Positions 7,856-17,120 of a DNA stretch of 64,000 nucleotides are shown one piece after another. This stretch comes from Maribacter_C sp947494565. Lineage in GTDB: Bacteria; Bacteroidota; Bacteroidia; Flavobacteriales; Flavobacteriaceae. Numbering within the stretch: the first letter of the stretch is position 1; each line of letters starts with the position of its first letter. Location of the stretch: assembly GCF_047345415.1 (NCBI RefSeq), contig NZ_JBLFEP010000001.1:248001-312000 (forward strand). The letters are read 5' to 3'. Both the position numbers and the translations under genes were made by a program. The notes beneath the pieces were generated by a model. The model was not told the DNA's origin. It saw only the letters and a program-made list of their open reading frames with translations, and searched no databases.

Positions 7856-8671
7856 TTAGTTGGATCGAATGATGATATCACCGTTGAATGTCTTGAACAA
7901 CATTTCAGGGCCACCACCATTGATTTTGCCACTCACCCACTGCTCTATTTCCACCTTGTAGGTACTCGACGATTTGTCGGTCTTGGCAATCGCCTTTTTC
8001 TTGTCGACCTGCATTTCGAAATCGGTGAAAATATCACCCTGTTCTGATTTCAGTTTCAAATCGGCCTTTGTTGAATTCGGAAAGGTGACATCAAGGTCGC
8101 CATTAAGGCTACTAAAAACCATGTTAGCATCATTGGTCACCGAAAGAAAATTAGCCTTGATATCTCCGTTGACCGTATCGGCCGAAGCGGATCCCCTGAC
8201 ATCTTCCATCGTAATCTCACCATTGACATTGCTGATCTCAAACTCCCCAGAAACTCCTTTAACATTGATATTACCTCTATTTACGGTCGCCAATTTAAGG
8301 GAGAACTCTTTCGGAACTTTTATCTCAAGGTTCGTGGTTTTATTCCACTGCTCATTAATGATTTGAACCACGTTGTTTTTTTCCTCACCGCCTATCTTCA
8401 AAGAACTATTTTGAATTCGTTTCAGCCCGTTCTTTTCCTTTTTATCATCTTTATAATGGGCCTTTCGATTTCCAAATGAAGCTTTGACAATAACTTCATT
8501 ACCCTCATAAGAGATGACATCTATTGAACCCGCCAATTGCGATACGATCAGTTTGCCCGGCTCATTGGGGCTACTCAATGGTATCGAAAACAACTCGACA
8601 CTTTCTTCTTGAGCCGTGTTCAGTAACGGCAATATTAGTAATAGGATACTTAGTAGTTTTGTATGTTTCAT
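7856..8671 (-). CDS. DUF4097-type beta-repeat secreted protein
   Basis: A 271-residue exported protein (signal peptide ending near L-N-T-A-Q). Repeated short beta-strand units follow, of the type G-S-I-D-V, G-N-I-N-V, G-E-I-T-M, G-D-I-K-A and G-D-L-D-V, which define the DUF4097 adhesin-like beta-helix family. Many such proteins are encoded beside ECF sigma/anti-sigma pairs in Bacteroidota. Here it is the second of two paralogues, 70 bases after the first. No catalytic residues are evident. The location is probably the periplasm or cell surface. Confidence 0.82.
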   Translation of the reverse strand: MKHTKLLSILLLILPLLNTAQEESVELFSIPLSSPNEPGKLIVSQLAGSIDVISYEGNEVIVKASFGNRKAHYKDDKKEKNGLKRIQNSSLKIGGEEKNNVVQIINEQWNKTTNLEIKVPKEFSLKLATVNRGNINVKGVSGEFEISNVNGEITMEDVRGSASADTVNGDIKANFLSVTNDANMVFSSLNGDLDVTFPNSTKADLKLKSEQGDIFTDFEMQVDKKKAIAKTDKSSSTYKVEIEQWVSGKINGGGPEMLFKTFNGDIIIRSN

Positions 8672-8741
8672 AATTCTTCTCTTTATTTTTTACCCCTGCC
8701 CAACGACAGTTATAGCGCAAAGGGTATTTTTTGTAAGGGTT

Positions 8742-9611
8742 TTATATTTTTTTAAGGATCACATTCCCGTTCAAGGTTTCAAAATCAAACGACAGGCCAC
8801 CATTGCCAATTTGGACCACGGGTTTTGATTCATATTTGTACTTGGCATTTTTCTTTTGACCAGATTCGTTCTTCGTAGTTTTCGCATACTGTTTTGTAAT
8901 ATCAAAATCAGTAAACAACTCGCCGTTCATGCTTTTGAAAGCGATATCAGCCGACAGGTCTTTTTGATAGGTGATATTGATATCACCATTTAGCGAATAA
9001 TACGTGGAAGTCGATGTCGGATTATCAGCATATGAAATGTTCACTTCCCCATTGATACAATGTACTTTTGTCTGTCCGGCAACTTCCAAGAGATCGATAC
9101 CACCATTGATATTGTTTGCTTCGATATGACTGCCTCTCGTATTTTTGACCAACACCTCTCCATCATTGATAGCACCTACCTTCAGGTTGGTCCTTCTTGG
9201 CATTTTTACTTTAAAATTCAAGGTGTGTTCGTATGGGGATTCTTCCCAACGATTGCAATCAATGTTTGTGAATCGCCCATCCCTATAATGCATGTTTGGC
9301 ACATCAGGATAAACAATAATCTTATCTCCTTGATTGATGACCTTTATTCCGATTTCCTTTTTACCAAGCTCCAGATTAGTGGTACTCCCTGCGCTAATGG
9401 TCTTTTCTACCGATACCAAAACCGTATTGCCCTCATAACCTTCTACCGTAATAGAACCGTTCAGGTTTTGAACTTCAAGCATTCGCTCTTCAACTGACCC
9501 TTCATAGGACAACTCTTTTTTAATGGTTTCCTTAAACTCTTTCCGTTGTGCGTTTGCACACTGTATCGCCAATGAACCGACCAATGCAATACATACTGCT
9601 ACTCTTTTCAT
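8742..9611 (-). CDS. DUF4097-type beta-repeat secreted protein (paralogue)
   Basis: A 289-residue exported protein with a signal peptide cleaved after C-A-N-A. It has the same strand-repeat pattern as its downstream neighbour (L-N-G-S-I-T-V, I-N-G-G-I-D-L, I-N-G-E-V-N-I, L-N-G-D-I-N-I, M-N-G-E-L-F), ending L-N-G-N-V-I-L-K-K-I. The regularly spaced N-G turns suggest a solenoid. It follows the HEAT/anti-sigma gene by 54 bases and is probably part of the regulon and transcript of the ECF factor. Function beyond a structural or surface role is unknown. Confidence 0.82.
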   Translation of the reverse strand: MKRVAVCIALVGSLAIQCANAQRKEFKETIKKELSYEGSVEERMLEVQNLNGSITVEGYEGNTVLVSVEKTISAGSTTNLELGKKEIGIKVINQGDKIIVYPDVPNMHYRDGRFTNIDCNRWEESPYEHTLNFKVKMPRRTNLKVGAINDGEVLVKNTRGSHIEANNINGGIDLLEVAGQTKVHCINGEVNISYADNPTSTSTYYSLNGDINITYQKDLSADIAFKSMNGELFTDFDITKQYAKTTKNESGQKKNAKYKYESKPVVQIGNGGLSFDFETLNGNVILKKI

Positions 9612-9665
9612 TTGATTTTGATTAATTGATTGATGAATAAACTCACCCTAAAAAGGGCTTACTGA

Positions 9666-10475
9666 TTATATAATTGATTTAATCGATGTTTCTAGTTTTT
9701 GCTTTACCGAAGTGTCAAGCTCTTTGCTTCGCATTAAGGTCTTGAAGGGCTCGATAGACTTTTTTTCTTGCAGTGCTACCATCAGGTTCGCCAGGGTCAC
9801 CTGTACGATAGGAGAATCTTGTTTTACGATAGACTGCACCAAACCTTCACGAACGGTCGGGTTTTCAAGGTAATTAGTAAGTGACTCAATAGCCGCTAAG
9901 CGTACATTGACATTGGTATCATTGTTAAGGGTCTGCAATAGCGCACCAATGACCTTATCATCTACTTTTTTGATTTTATTCACCTCACTGATACCCTGCA
10001 ACCGTTTGTTGGCAGATGGTTGATCCAATAAGGTCAAGACCAATTGCTCCCTAACATTTTCCGTGTCCGAGTCACTGGCCATTTGCGTTTGGTTCACTGG
10101 ATTCGGATTCGCAGTACCTTCATTAAAAAAATAACCTAGGCTCAACCCCATTACCAGCAACAACATTCCGTAAGCCACTTGGGGTCTCCATAAAATTTCG
10201 GCCAATGATGACAACCAACTGAGGGGTTTTCGCCCTGTACTTTCCTTTTTCTCTATTTCGCTATGTAGCATTGTAAAGAAGCGATCGTCCATTTTTTCAG
10301 AGGGTTCGGCCATATACATCCCATCCAATTGTCCCCAGGTTTCATTCAGTTTTTCAAACTGCTCTTTATACATCGGATGCTCATGGAGGAAATCTTCAAA
10401 CTCCTTTCTTTCGACCTCCTCTAAACTGTCGGAGACATACTCCATCATCCAAATGTCGAACTGTTCTTGTTCCAT
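9666..10475 (-). CDS. Membrane anti-sigma candidate with HEAT repeats
   Basis: A 269-residue single-pass membrane protein. The N-terminal ~90 residues are helical and cytoplasmic in character, and resemble the start of anti-sigma proteins. One membrane segment (V-A-Y-G-M-L-L-L-V-M-G-L-S-L-G-Y, ~100-118) follows. The C-terminal ~150 residues form HEAT-like repeats (T-N-V-N-V-R-L-A-A-I-E-S-L, S-P-I-V-Q-V-T-L-A-N-L). There is no H-x3-C-x2-C zinc motif. It begins three bases after the ECF sigma stop, the canonical anti-sigma position. I infer that the N-terminus binds the sigma factor and the HEAT part lies outside the membrane. Confidence 0.72.
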   Translation of the reverse strand: MEQEQFDIWMMEYVSDSLEEVERKEFEDFLHEHPMYKEQFEKLNETWGQLDGMYMAEPSEKMDDRFFTMLHSEIEKKESTGRKPLSWLSSLAEILWRPQVAYGMLLLVMGLSLGYFFNEGTANPNPVNQTQMASDSDTENVREQLVLTLLDQPSANKRLQGISEVNKIKKVDDKVIGALLQTLNNDTNVNVRLAAIESLTNYLENPTVREGLVQSIVKQDSPIVQVTLANLMVALQEKKSIEPFKTLMRSKELDTSVKQKLETSIKSII

Positions 10476-10478
10476 AGT

Positions 10479-11033
10479 CTATTTTGTTTCCAATTGTAGA
10501 AAAATATTCCGTAAATCGTTTAATGCCCTATGGGCCTTCACTTTCGCTGCTCCTTCGCTGCACCCTAATATTTGACCTATCTCACTATATTTTATTCCCT
10601 TGTACTTACTTAGAATCAACACCTCTCTCTTTTCAGGAGACAAGTGCTTCATGGCCTGATTCAGTTGGGCAACTTCATCGTTCTTATTCATTTTAACATT
10701 TAATCCTGACTCATCTTCCAATTTGAACGCCACCGACGAAAGTTCTTTCTGATGAATTTCCCGCTTGTTTTTTTTGTAATAATCGTAATTCACGTTTCTA
10801 GCCGTACGGAACATCCATGCTGCAAAAGAACCTTCACCTGTAAACGTATGTCTATACTTCAACAAGCGCACGAACACATTCTGCACCAAGTCTTCACTTA
10901 GGGAAGCGTTGTGGTTCATATTGTAAAAGAAGCCAAACAATCGTTTTTTATGGCGTTCATACAGCAATCCAAGTTTATCAAGATCTCCTGATTTAACTTT
11001 TAGCATTAATACGTTGTCGGTCAGTTGGTGCAT
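10479..11033 (-). CDS. ECF-family RNA polymerase sigma factor
   Basis: A 184-residue sigma-70 family protein with only regions 2 and 4, as in ECF factors. Region 2 shows L-S-E-D-L-V-Q-N-V-F-V-R-L-L and F-A-A-W-M-F-R-T-A-R-N. Region 4 shows L-S-P-E-K-R-E-V-L-I-L-S-K and the HTH Y-S-E-I-G-Q-I-L-G-C-S-E-G-A-A-K-V-K-A-H-R-A. It heads the minus-strand set of sigma, HEAT membrane protein and two DUF4097 genes, which suggests control by the adjacent membrane protein and regulation of envelope proteins. Confidence 0.93.
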   Translation of the reverse strand: MHQLTDNVLMLKVKSGDLDKLGLLYERHKKRLFGFFYNMNHNASLSEDLVQNVFVRLLKYRHTFTGEGSFAAWMFRTARNVNYDYYKKNKREIHQKELSSVAFKLEDESGLNVKMNKNDEVAQLNQAMKHLSPEKREVLILSKYKGIKYSEIGQILGCSEGAAKVKAHRALNDLRNIFLQLETK

Positions 11034-11111
11034 TTTCGCTTTCAGTGCTTCAATAGGGTTAACCGTGATTTTTGGGAAAGGTTACAAAAAAATTGAAATT
11101 TCTTTTAAGGT

Positions 11112-11144
11112 AAAAAAAAAACGCCGCCCAAGAGGCAGCGTTTA
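11112..11144 (-). terminator. Rho-independent terminator of the M61 peptidase gene
   Basis: Arms around AACGCCGCC and GGCAGCGTT (11120-11141, one G-U pair). On the minus strand the stem is followed by nine T. It lies 22 bases after the stop of the 11166 gene. Confidence 0.8.
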
Positions 11145-11165
11145 TCTTAATGGATCTTGGTAGAA

Positions 11166-13037
11166 TCACCCTCTCATCCAGGCTTCTCGTAGCTTCGCCT
11201 GTCCATCATTGGTGCCCTCCTTTACCATAATCGTTTGTGCATTCAAAAGTGGAGTTCCAACTTTTCCTTCGATAGCGATCTCCTTATCACCACGTTCTAC
11301 GGTCATGTTGATTTCCGTTTCGGGGCTCCACCCAAAACTTTGTCCAATAATCGGTCGTATAGCTTCCAAATCGATGGTCGTACCGTTTATGGATTTGATG
11401 ATATCGCCTCCTTGAACACCCAATTCGTTAAAAAAACTATTCAACTCAATGCCTTTTCGCACAAAAATAGCATTGTCATTTGCTTGGTCAACATCGATAA
11501 AGGGTACATCATCATCCAAAAAATAACCGGTCTGCTTTTCGACTGCCTTCGTTTCAAGGCCAACTTTACCCAAATAGGTATTGTAATCGATCGGAGTATC
11601 ACCAATAACATGCGTATCAAAAAAAGCACGTATTTCAGGATAGGTCATCGCTACGATTTCGTCAATCAATTCATCGTCTTTGAACGGCGTCATATCGCCA
11701 TACTTTTTGGAGAGCTCTTTCATTAGCCAAAGCACTCCCTTCTCACCACCACTCAATTCACGTAAGGCGATATCCAAGCACATATTGATCAGTGCACCTT
11801 TTTCATAAACGTTGGCATAGTTTTCTTTATATGGCTCTTCCAATATATTTTTACTCATGATCGTGAAAGACATCGCATCATCATAGCCTTTGGCGTTGTT
11901 GACCTTTCCCATAATACGCCCGTAGAATTCCGTCTCATCGATCAACCCCTGCTGAATTTGAAAAAGGTTGGCGAAGTACTCGGTCGTTCCCTCATACATC
12001 CAAAGATGCTGTGACATTTTCGGATCATTGAAATCAAAGTATTGCACTTCCTCCGAATGCACGTTCAAAGGTGTGACAATGTGAAAGAATTCATGTGAGA
12101 CCACATCGACCATTGCCTGCTCCAAGGCTTCCTTTTCCATAACCTCTGGCAGCACTACTACCGTTGAAGTGTGATGTTCCAACGCTCCAAAACCGTTGGC
12201 ATCGTCATCACCCATTTCCGATAAATACAATAGAATGTTATACTCTTTGGTTCCATCAATATCGCCTAAAAACGTTTTTTGGGCCCCCATCATTTTTTCC
12301 ATACGCGCTCGAAGACTAGCGGCCGTATACGCTCCATTTGGTGAGTAGACACTCAGCGTCACTGAAATATCGTTGATCTGAAATGTTTCTCCATCGGTCT
12401 TAGCGTAAAGCATCGGATTATCTATTACTTCGAAATAACGATTGGCCAAAAAGGTCTCGGTAGTACGGTTTTCTTGCTCAACGGCCTTTTCTTTCAGTGA
12501 AGTAGTCGATTTTAAAGCCTCAGGCTTTGTTACAGTCAGCTCGTATGGCACCTCTTTCAGTCCCTCAAAATAACCGACGAATCCGTGAAGGTTCAATACG
12601 AAATTCTCACCGGCCAGAATATTGGTGCCCGCTGGCGAAAAAACAGCTTCGTCTTGTTCTCCTTCGCTATCATAGGTATCGTTGACCCAATAGGTAACTT
12701 TATCCAGACGTCTCGCATTGGTGATCTTCCACGTGTTGGCATCGGTCTTAGCAACCGCCAGATCATTACCCTCCGCATCAAGGGCCTTCAAGCCTTCGAT
12801 ATACTTTCCGTAGTCATCCGTGCTATATGTTCCCGGAACGGTTTTAGGAATTAAAAAAGAAATGTCTTCGGAAGTAAAAGCCCCCGGATTCACCGTGACC
12901 ATTACTTTATCATCTTTCATATTGAGTAAATCGATTTGAACCAATACCGGGGCCTTTTCAGCCGTCAACAAAGCTTTATTGGAGCCGCAACCGTATATAA
13001 AGACACCTAGCACAAAAGCTACTACTATTTTTCTCAT
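11166..13037 (-). CDS. M61-family peptidase (glycyl aminopeptidase type) lipoprotein with PDZ domain
   Basis: A 623-residue exported metallopeptidase from the ATG used here; upstream in-frame codons at 13043 and 13070 are possible but would lengthen the lipoprotein signal (F-I-Y-G-C). An N-terminal beta domain precedes the catalytic H-E-F-F-H zinc motif (His 315 and 319). The downstream W-M-Y-E-G-T-T-E-Y-F-A segment holds the third ligand and family signature. The C-terminal ~110 residues form a PDZ domain (L-G-V-Q-G-G-D-I-I-K-S-I-N-G). M61 enzymes remove small N-terminal residues such as Gly or Ala. A single-gene unit with its own terminator, divergent from pyrH. Confidence 0.9.
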   Translation of the reverse strand: MRKIVVAFVLGVFIYGCGSNKALLTAEKAPVLVQIDLLNMKDDKVMVTVNPGAFTSEDISFLIPKTVPGTYSTDDYGKYIEGLKALDAEGNDLAVAKTDANTWKITNARRLDKVTYWVNDTYDSEGEQDEAVFSPAGTNILAGENFVLNLHGFVGYFEGLKEVPYELTVTKPEALKSTTSLKEKAVEQENRTTETFLANRYFEVIDNPMLYAKTDGETFQINDISVTLSVYSPNGAYTAASLRARMEKMMGAQKTFLGDIDGTKEYNILLYLSEMGDDDANGFGALEHHTSTVVVLPEVMEKEALEQAMVDVVSHEFFHIVTPLNVHSEEVQYFDFNDPKMSQHLWMYEGTTEYFANLFQIQQGLIDETEFYGRIMGKVNNAKGYDDAMSFTIMSKNILEEPYKENYANVYEKGALINMCLDIALRELSGGEKGVLWLMKELSKKYGDMTPFKDDELIDEIVAMTYPEIRAFFDTHVIGDTPIDYNTYLGKVGLETKAVEKQTGYFLDDDVPFIDVDQANDNAIFVRKGIELNSFFNELGVQGGDIIKSINGTTIDLEAIRPIIGQSFGWSPETEINMTVERGDKEIAIEGKVGTPLLNAQTIMVKEGTNDGQAKLREAWMRG

Positions 13038-13184
13038 TACCATTCTTTTGTAGTTTATGAAACGCCCCATTTTAATTAGAGCCCTGCAAGATTATAAAAT
13101 ATTCAGAAGACCGCAGTACAAGTTAGGAAATAATTAAGGCCTGTACGCTAAGGAATTGAAAGGCGAATGCTAATAATTTTTGAT

Positions 13185-13192
13185 TATTTTTG
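13185..13192 (+). promoter_or_regulatory. Predicted -7 element of the pyrH promoter
   Basis: TATTTTTG fits TAnnTTTG and lies 19 bases before the pyrH ATG at 13212. It falls inside the longer open frame that begins near 13167, which argues for the 13212 start. The nearest upstream TTG (13156-13158) gives a 26-base spacer, longer than usual. Confidence 0.45.
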
Positions 13193-13211
13193 CCTCAAAC
13201 TATCGCAAAAT

Positions 13212-13919
13212 ATGCAATACAAACGAATACTCTTGAAACTCAGTGGCGAAGCGCTTATGGGTGAAAAGCAATACGGAATAGACTCGAAAAGGCTTTCAGA
13301 ATACGCAGAGGAAATAAAGCTAGTCGTTGATAAGGGTATTCAAGTTGCAATTGTTATTGGAGGGGGAAACATCTTCCGCGGCATGTCAGGAGTAGAAACG
13401 GGCGTCGATCGTGTTCAAGGAGACCATATGGGGATGCTGGCCACGGTAATCAACGGCTTGGCACTGCAAAGTGCGCTAGAATTAAAAGGTGTGGAGACCC
13501 GATTACAATCTGCAATAAAAATCAACGAGGTGGCCGAGCCTTTTATAAGACGGCGTGCTATTCGCCATCTTGAAAAAGGAAGGGTAGTCATTTTCGGCGG
13601 TGGTACGGGAAATCCATATTTCACCACTGATTCAGCTGCCGTTTTACGTGCTATTGAAATAGAGTCGGATGTCATTTTAAAAGGAACCCGCGTAGACGGC
13701 ATTTATACTTCGGATCCCGAAAAAGACTCCAGTGCCACTAAATTTGACACCATCACTTTCAACGATGTCTTGCGAAAAGGATTGAAGGTAATGGATACCA
13801 CAGCGTTCACCTTAAGTCAGGAAAACGAACTTCCTATTGTGGTCTTCGATATGAATAAAAAAGGAAATCTGCTGAAGATAGTAGACGGTCAAAATATAGG
13901 CACGGTAGTCAATCTCTAA
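13212..13919 (+). CDS. pyrH: UMP kinase
   Basis: Phosphorylates UMP to UDP with ATP in pyrimidine nucleotide synthesis. 235 residues from the ATG at 13212, giving the standard M-Q-Y-K-R-I-L-L-K-L-S-G-E-A start. The amino-acid-kinase fold is shown by I-G-G-G-N-I-F-R-G, G-D-H-M-G-M-L-A-T-V-I-N, F-G-G-G-T-G-N-P-Y-F-T-T-D and K-G-T-R-V-D-G-I-Y. It is followed by frr, as in many bacteria, but is separated from rpsB-tsf by a 7-kb block of opposite-strand genes. Confidence 0.97.
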   Translation: MQYKRILLKLSGEALMGEKQYGIDSKRLSEYAEEIKLVVDKGIQVAIVIGGGNIFRGMSGVETGVDRVQGDHMGMLATVINGLALQSALELKGVETRLQSAIKINEVAEPFIRRRAIRHLEKGRVVIFGGGTGNPYFTTDSAAVLRAIEIESDVILKGTRVDGIYTSDPEKDSSATKFDTITFNDVLRKGLKVMDTTAFTLSQENELPIVVFDMNKKGNLLKIVDGQNIGTVVNL

Positions 13920-13981
13920 GCCCGTTGGTTACTCTCCCGGTTTTGGTACGATTTATGTTCAAACTGTTTTAAATTAAAATT

Positions 13982-14536
13982 ATGAACGAAGAAGTAAAAT
14001 TCATTTTAGATGCGGCTAAAGAAAGTATGGATGCCGCGATTGTTCATTTGGAAAAAGAATTTATGAAAATACGTGCGGGCAAGGCCAGTCCGGCGATGCT
14101 TTCCAATGTAATGGTCGAATATTACGGTTCTCAGACACCTTTGTCGCAAGTAGCCAATATCAATACCCCTGACGCACGTACCATTTCGGTTCAGCCCTGG
14201 GAAAAGAATATGCTACAAGAAATAGAGAAGGCGATCATGATTGCCAACTTAGGCTTCAACCCTATGAATAATGGTGATTTCGTCATCATCAACGTACCCC
14301 CTTTGACAGAAGAAAGAAGAAGGGATCTGGTCAAGCAAGCAAAAAGTGAAGCGGAAGATGCAAAGGTCAGCGTGCGAACGGCACGGCAAGACGCCAATAA
14401 GGAGATTCGAGATTTGGACATTTCGGAGGATTTGGAAAAAAACGCGGAAACCGATGTACAGGAATTAACCGACGTTTATACCAAAAAAATAGACGCTTTC
14501 TTGGATAAGAAAGAGGTGGAAATCATGAAAGTATAA
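13982..14536 (+). CDS. frr: Ribosome recycling factor
   Basis: Splits post-termination ribosomes together with EF-G. 184 residues, the usual length (E. coli 185). Family segments are I-R-A-G-K-A-S-P-A-M-L, V-Q-P-W-E-K, I-A-N-L-G-F-N-P, P-P-L-T-E-E-R-R-R-D-L-V-K and the C-terminal helix. Lies 62 bases after pyrH and ends at a clear terminator, so pyrH-frr probably form one unit. Confidence 0.98.
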   Translation: MNEEVKFILDAAKESMDAAIVHLEKEFMKIRAGKASPAMLSNVMVEYYGSQTPLSQVANINTPDARTISVQPWEKNMLQEIEKAIMIANLGFNPMNNGDFVIINVPPLTEERRRDLVKQAKSEAEDAKVSVRTARQDANKEIRDLDISEDLEKNAETDVQELTDVYTKKIDAFLDKKEVEIMKV

Positions 14537-14556
14537 AAAACTATAGCCCTAGCTGA

Positions 14557-14583
14557 AAAAAGCGACCCTTTCGGTCGCTTTTT
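14557..14583 (+). terminator. Rho-independent terminator of frr
   Basis: AGCGACC/GGTCGCT stem (14561-14567 with 14573-14579) flanked by A5 and T5 that extend the pairing, with a five-base loop, 20 bases after the frr stop. Confidence 0.88.
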
Positions 14584-14658
14584 ATTTGCGCAAATTTCAG
14601 CTGTCAGGGAAACATGGATTTCAAGACGGCATTCTTAGGAACACAAATGATCATTCTC

Positions 14659-14666
14659 TACCTTTG
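14659..14666 (+). promoter_or_regulatory. Predicted -7 element of the MMPL exporter gene
   Basis: TACCTTTG fits TAnnTTTG and lies 17 bases before the ATG at 14684. No clear -33 TTTG is present at the usual distance. Confidence 0.42.
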
Positions 14667-14683
14667 CCCACGATAAATTGAAA

Positions 14684-17089
14684 ATGGCAAAAAAATTACC
14701 ACAGGGTTTTTGGGCTATCACAGCCCGAATCATACTGCGCAATAGGGTACTTATCCTATTGCTTCTCGCTGCTTTTACCGTATTCTTGGGACTGCAATGG
14801 GAAAATATGCGATTTTCCAATTCGCAGGCGAATCTGCTTCCCGATGAACATCCGGTGAATTTAGAGTACCAGGCATTTCTTGAGCAATTTGGTGAAGAAG
14901 GCAATGCGGTGGTTTTTGCGGTAAAGGACGCCTCACTATTCACTCCGGAAAAACTTAATCGCTGGAACAAGTTCAGCAAACAATTGGTCGCCTTCCCTGA
15001 AGTAGATTTCGTTCTTTCCTTGGAAAACCTTTTAGAACTTAAGAAGGATAAAGAGAAACAAGAGTTCGTTTTAACACCCCTGATTCAATCCGAATTAAAA
15101 ACGAAGGCGCAGATCGATAGTTTGACCCATCACCTGTTCAATGATTTGCCGTTTTATGAGGATTTGCTTTTCAACGCGGAAACAAGAACCGTCCGTACCG
15201 TTGCTAATTTGGATAAGGACATCGTAAACACCTCGGTGCGAAAAGACTTTATCCTAAAAGATTTGAGCACTTTAGTAGAGAGCTTTGAGGAAGAAACCGG
15301 TCTTGATGTTCGGGTATCGGGCATGCCCTATATACGGACCATGAACTCGCAAAATATCATCGACGAAATCGGGAAATTCATTCTAGCGGCCCTTGGGGTT
15401 ACCTCGTTGTTGTTTTTCTTTTTCTTCCGCAGCTTCAGGGCTACTTTTATTTCGATGTGTGTCGTAATCATCGGGGTCATGTGGGCCTTTGGTATCCTTG
15501 GACTATTGCAGTATGAAATAACCGTTTTGACCGCACTCATTCCACCCTTGATTATCGTCATCGGAATTCCCAATTGTATATTTCTTATCAACAAGTACCA
15601 GCAAGAGGTCAAAAAGCATGGCAATCAGGCACTTTCACTCCAGCGCGTGATATCCAAAATAGGGAATGCCACCTTAATGACCAATGTTACTACGGCCTCA
15701 GGATTTGCCACTTTTATCGTAACAGACAGCAAGTTGTTAAAAGAGTTCGGTATAGTCGCCTCCATTAACATCATTGGTATTTTTATATTGTCGCTCTTGA
15801 TCATCCCCATTGTGTACAGCTTTCTTTCAATGCCAAAGAACCGCCACTTAAGGCACCTGAACAAAAGATGGATCGATGCTTTTGTCAATTGGATGGAGCA
15901 CATTGTTCGCAACAAGCGAATTGCGGTATATATCACCTCTATCGCACTGCTGGTATTTAGTATTATCGGAATTTATCAAATCAATATTTCCGGGAGCCCC
16001 ATTGAAGACATGCCGAAAAAGGCCCAATTCTTTAAGGATATCCGGTTCTTTGAAGAAGAATTTGACGGAATCATGCCGGTAGAGATCGTCGTTGATACCA
16101 AACGTCCAAAAGGGGTATTAAAACCGGCTACCTTAAGGCGAATGGATCAATTGAGCACTTCGATCGAGGAAATTCCAGAACTATCCAAACCCGTTTCGGC
16201 AGTTAATCTGATCAAATATTCGAAGCAGGCTTTTTATAATGGGATACCGAAGTACTATCAATTGCCCACCTCCCAAGAGAATAACTTTATTATGAGCATG
16301 GCCAGTAAGTCTTCCGAAGACGGAAACTTATTGAAGAGCTTTGTCGACAGTACGGGTCAAACCGCACGAGTCTCCACCTTTATGAAGGATGTGAAAACCT
16401 CACGAATGGAAGAAATCGAGGCCAAACTTCAAGAGAATATTGACAAACTGTTCCCGTCGGATAAGTATAACGTCTATATGACCGGTAGCGCTTTATTGTT
16501 CTTAAAAGGAACCAAGTATTTGGTAAAAAATCTTGTTCTTTCATTGGCCCTTGCCATTGGACTCATTGCCTTGTTTATGGCATATTTGTTCCGGTCTTTC
16601 CGTATGATTCTGATTTCATTGATTCCGAATTTGCTTCCCTTGTTGATCACGGCCGGGGTAATGGGGTTTGTGGGCGTACCGATCAAACCATCTACGATTC
16701 TGGTATTCAGTATCGCCTTCGGTATTTCAGTGGACGATACCATTCACTTTTTAGCGAAATATCGACAAGAGCTAATGACCAATAAATGGCGTATTCAAAA
16801 ATCGGTCTACGCGGCTTTGCGAGAAACGGGGGTGAGCATGTTCTACACCTCTATCGTATTGTTCTTCGGATTTTCCGTGTTCATCATCTCCAATTTCGGT
16901 GGCACGGTTGCCCTTGGGGCATTGGTATCGGCTACGTTAATGTTCGCCATGTTGGCCAACCTTATTTTGCTACCCTCACTACTACTTTCACTTGAAAGAA
17001 GTATCGCGAACAAGGAGGTCTTGAAAAAGCCTCAAATTGATATTCTGCCCAAAGATGAGGTCACTATCGAAAACAATACCGATGAATAA
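14684..17089 (+). CDS. RND/MMPL-family membrane exporter
   Basis: An 801-residue inner-membrane protein (ATG at 14684; a TTG two codons upstream is less likely). It has the twofold RND/MMPL layout. A first membrane helix (V-L-I-L-L-L-L-A-A-F) is followed by a ~190-residue periplasmic domain and a five-helix bundle with G-I-P-N-C-I-F-L-I-N-K-Y. A second helix near residue 420, a second periplasmic domain and a final bundle with G-I-S-V-D-D-T-I-H-F-L-A-K-Y complete it. The paired Asp and the G-x-x-D-D signature are those of the MMPL family, which moves lipids or other hydrophobic compounds. Monocistronic, with its own predicted promoter and terminator. Confidence 0.9.
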   Translation: MAKKLPQGFWAITARIILRNRVLILLLLAAFTVFLGLQWENMRFSNSQANLLPDEHPVNLEYQAFLEQFGEEGNAVVFAVKDASLFTPEKLNRWNKFSKQLVAFPEVDFVLSLENLLELKKDKEKQEFVLTPLIQSELKTKAQIDSLTHHLFNDLPFYEDLLFNAETRTVRTVANLDKDIVNTSVRKDFILKDLSTLVESFEEETGLDVRVSGMPYIRTMNSQNIIDEIGKFILAALGVTSLLFFFFFRSFRATFISMCVVIIGVMWAFGILGLLQYEITVLTALIPPLIIVIGIPNCIFLINKYQQEVKKHGNQALSLQRVISKIGNATLMTNVTTASGFATFIVTDSKLLKEFGIVASINIIGIFILSLLIIPIVYSFLSMPKNRHLRHLNKRWIDAFVNWMEHIVRNKRIAVYITSIALLVFSIIGIYQINISGSPIEDMPKKAQFFKDIRFFEEEFDGIMPVEIVVDTKRPKGVLKPATLRRMDQLSTSIEEIPELSKPVSAVNLIKYSKQAFYNGIPKYYQLPTSQENNFIMSMASKSSEDGNLLKSFVDSTGQTARVSTFMKDVKTSRMEEIEAKLQENIDKLFPSDKYNVYMTGSALLFLKGTKYLVKNLVLSLALAIGLIALFMAYLFRSFRMILISLIPNLLPLLITAGVMGFVGVPIKPSTILVFSIAFGISVDDTIHFLAKYRQELMTNKWRIQKSVYAALRETGVSMFYTSIVLFFGFSVFIISNFGGTVALGALVSATLMFAMLANLILLPSLLLSLERSIANKEVLKKPQIDILPKDEVTIENNTDE

Positions 17090-17099
17090 CAACACTTTG

Positions 17100-17120
17100 A
17101 GCCCTCTTTAGGGCTTTTTT
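17100..17120 (+). terminator. Rho-independent terminator of the MMPL gene
   Basis: AGCCCT/AGGGCT stem (17100-17105 and 17110-17115) with a four-base loop followed by six T, 11 bases after the stop. Confidence 0.8.
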
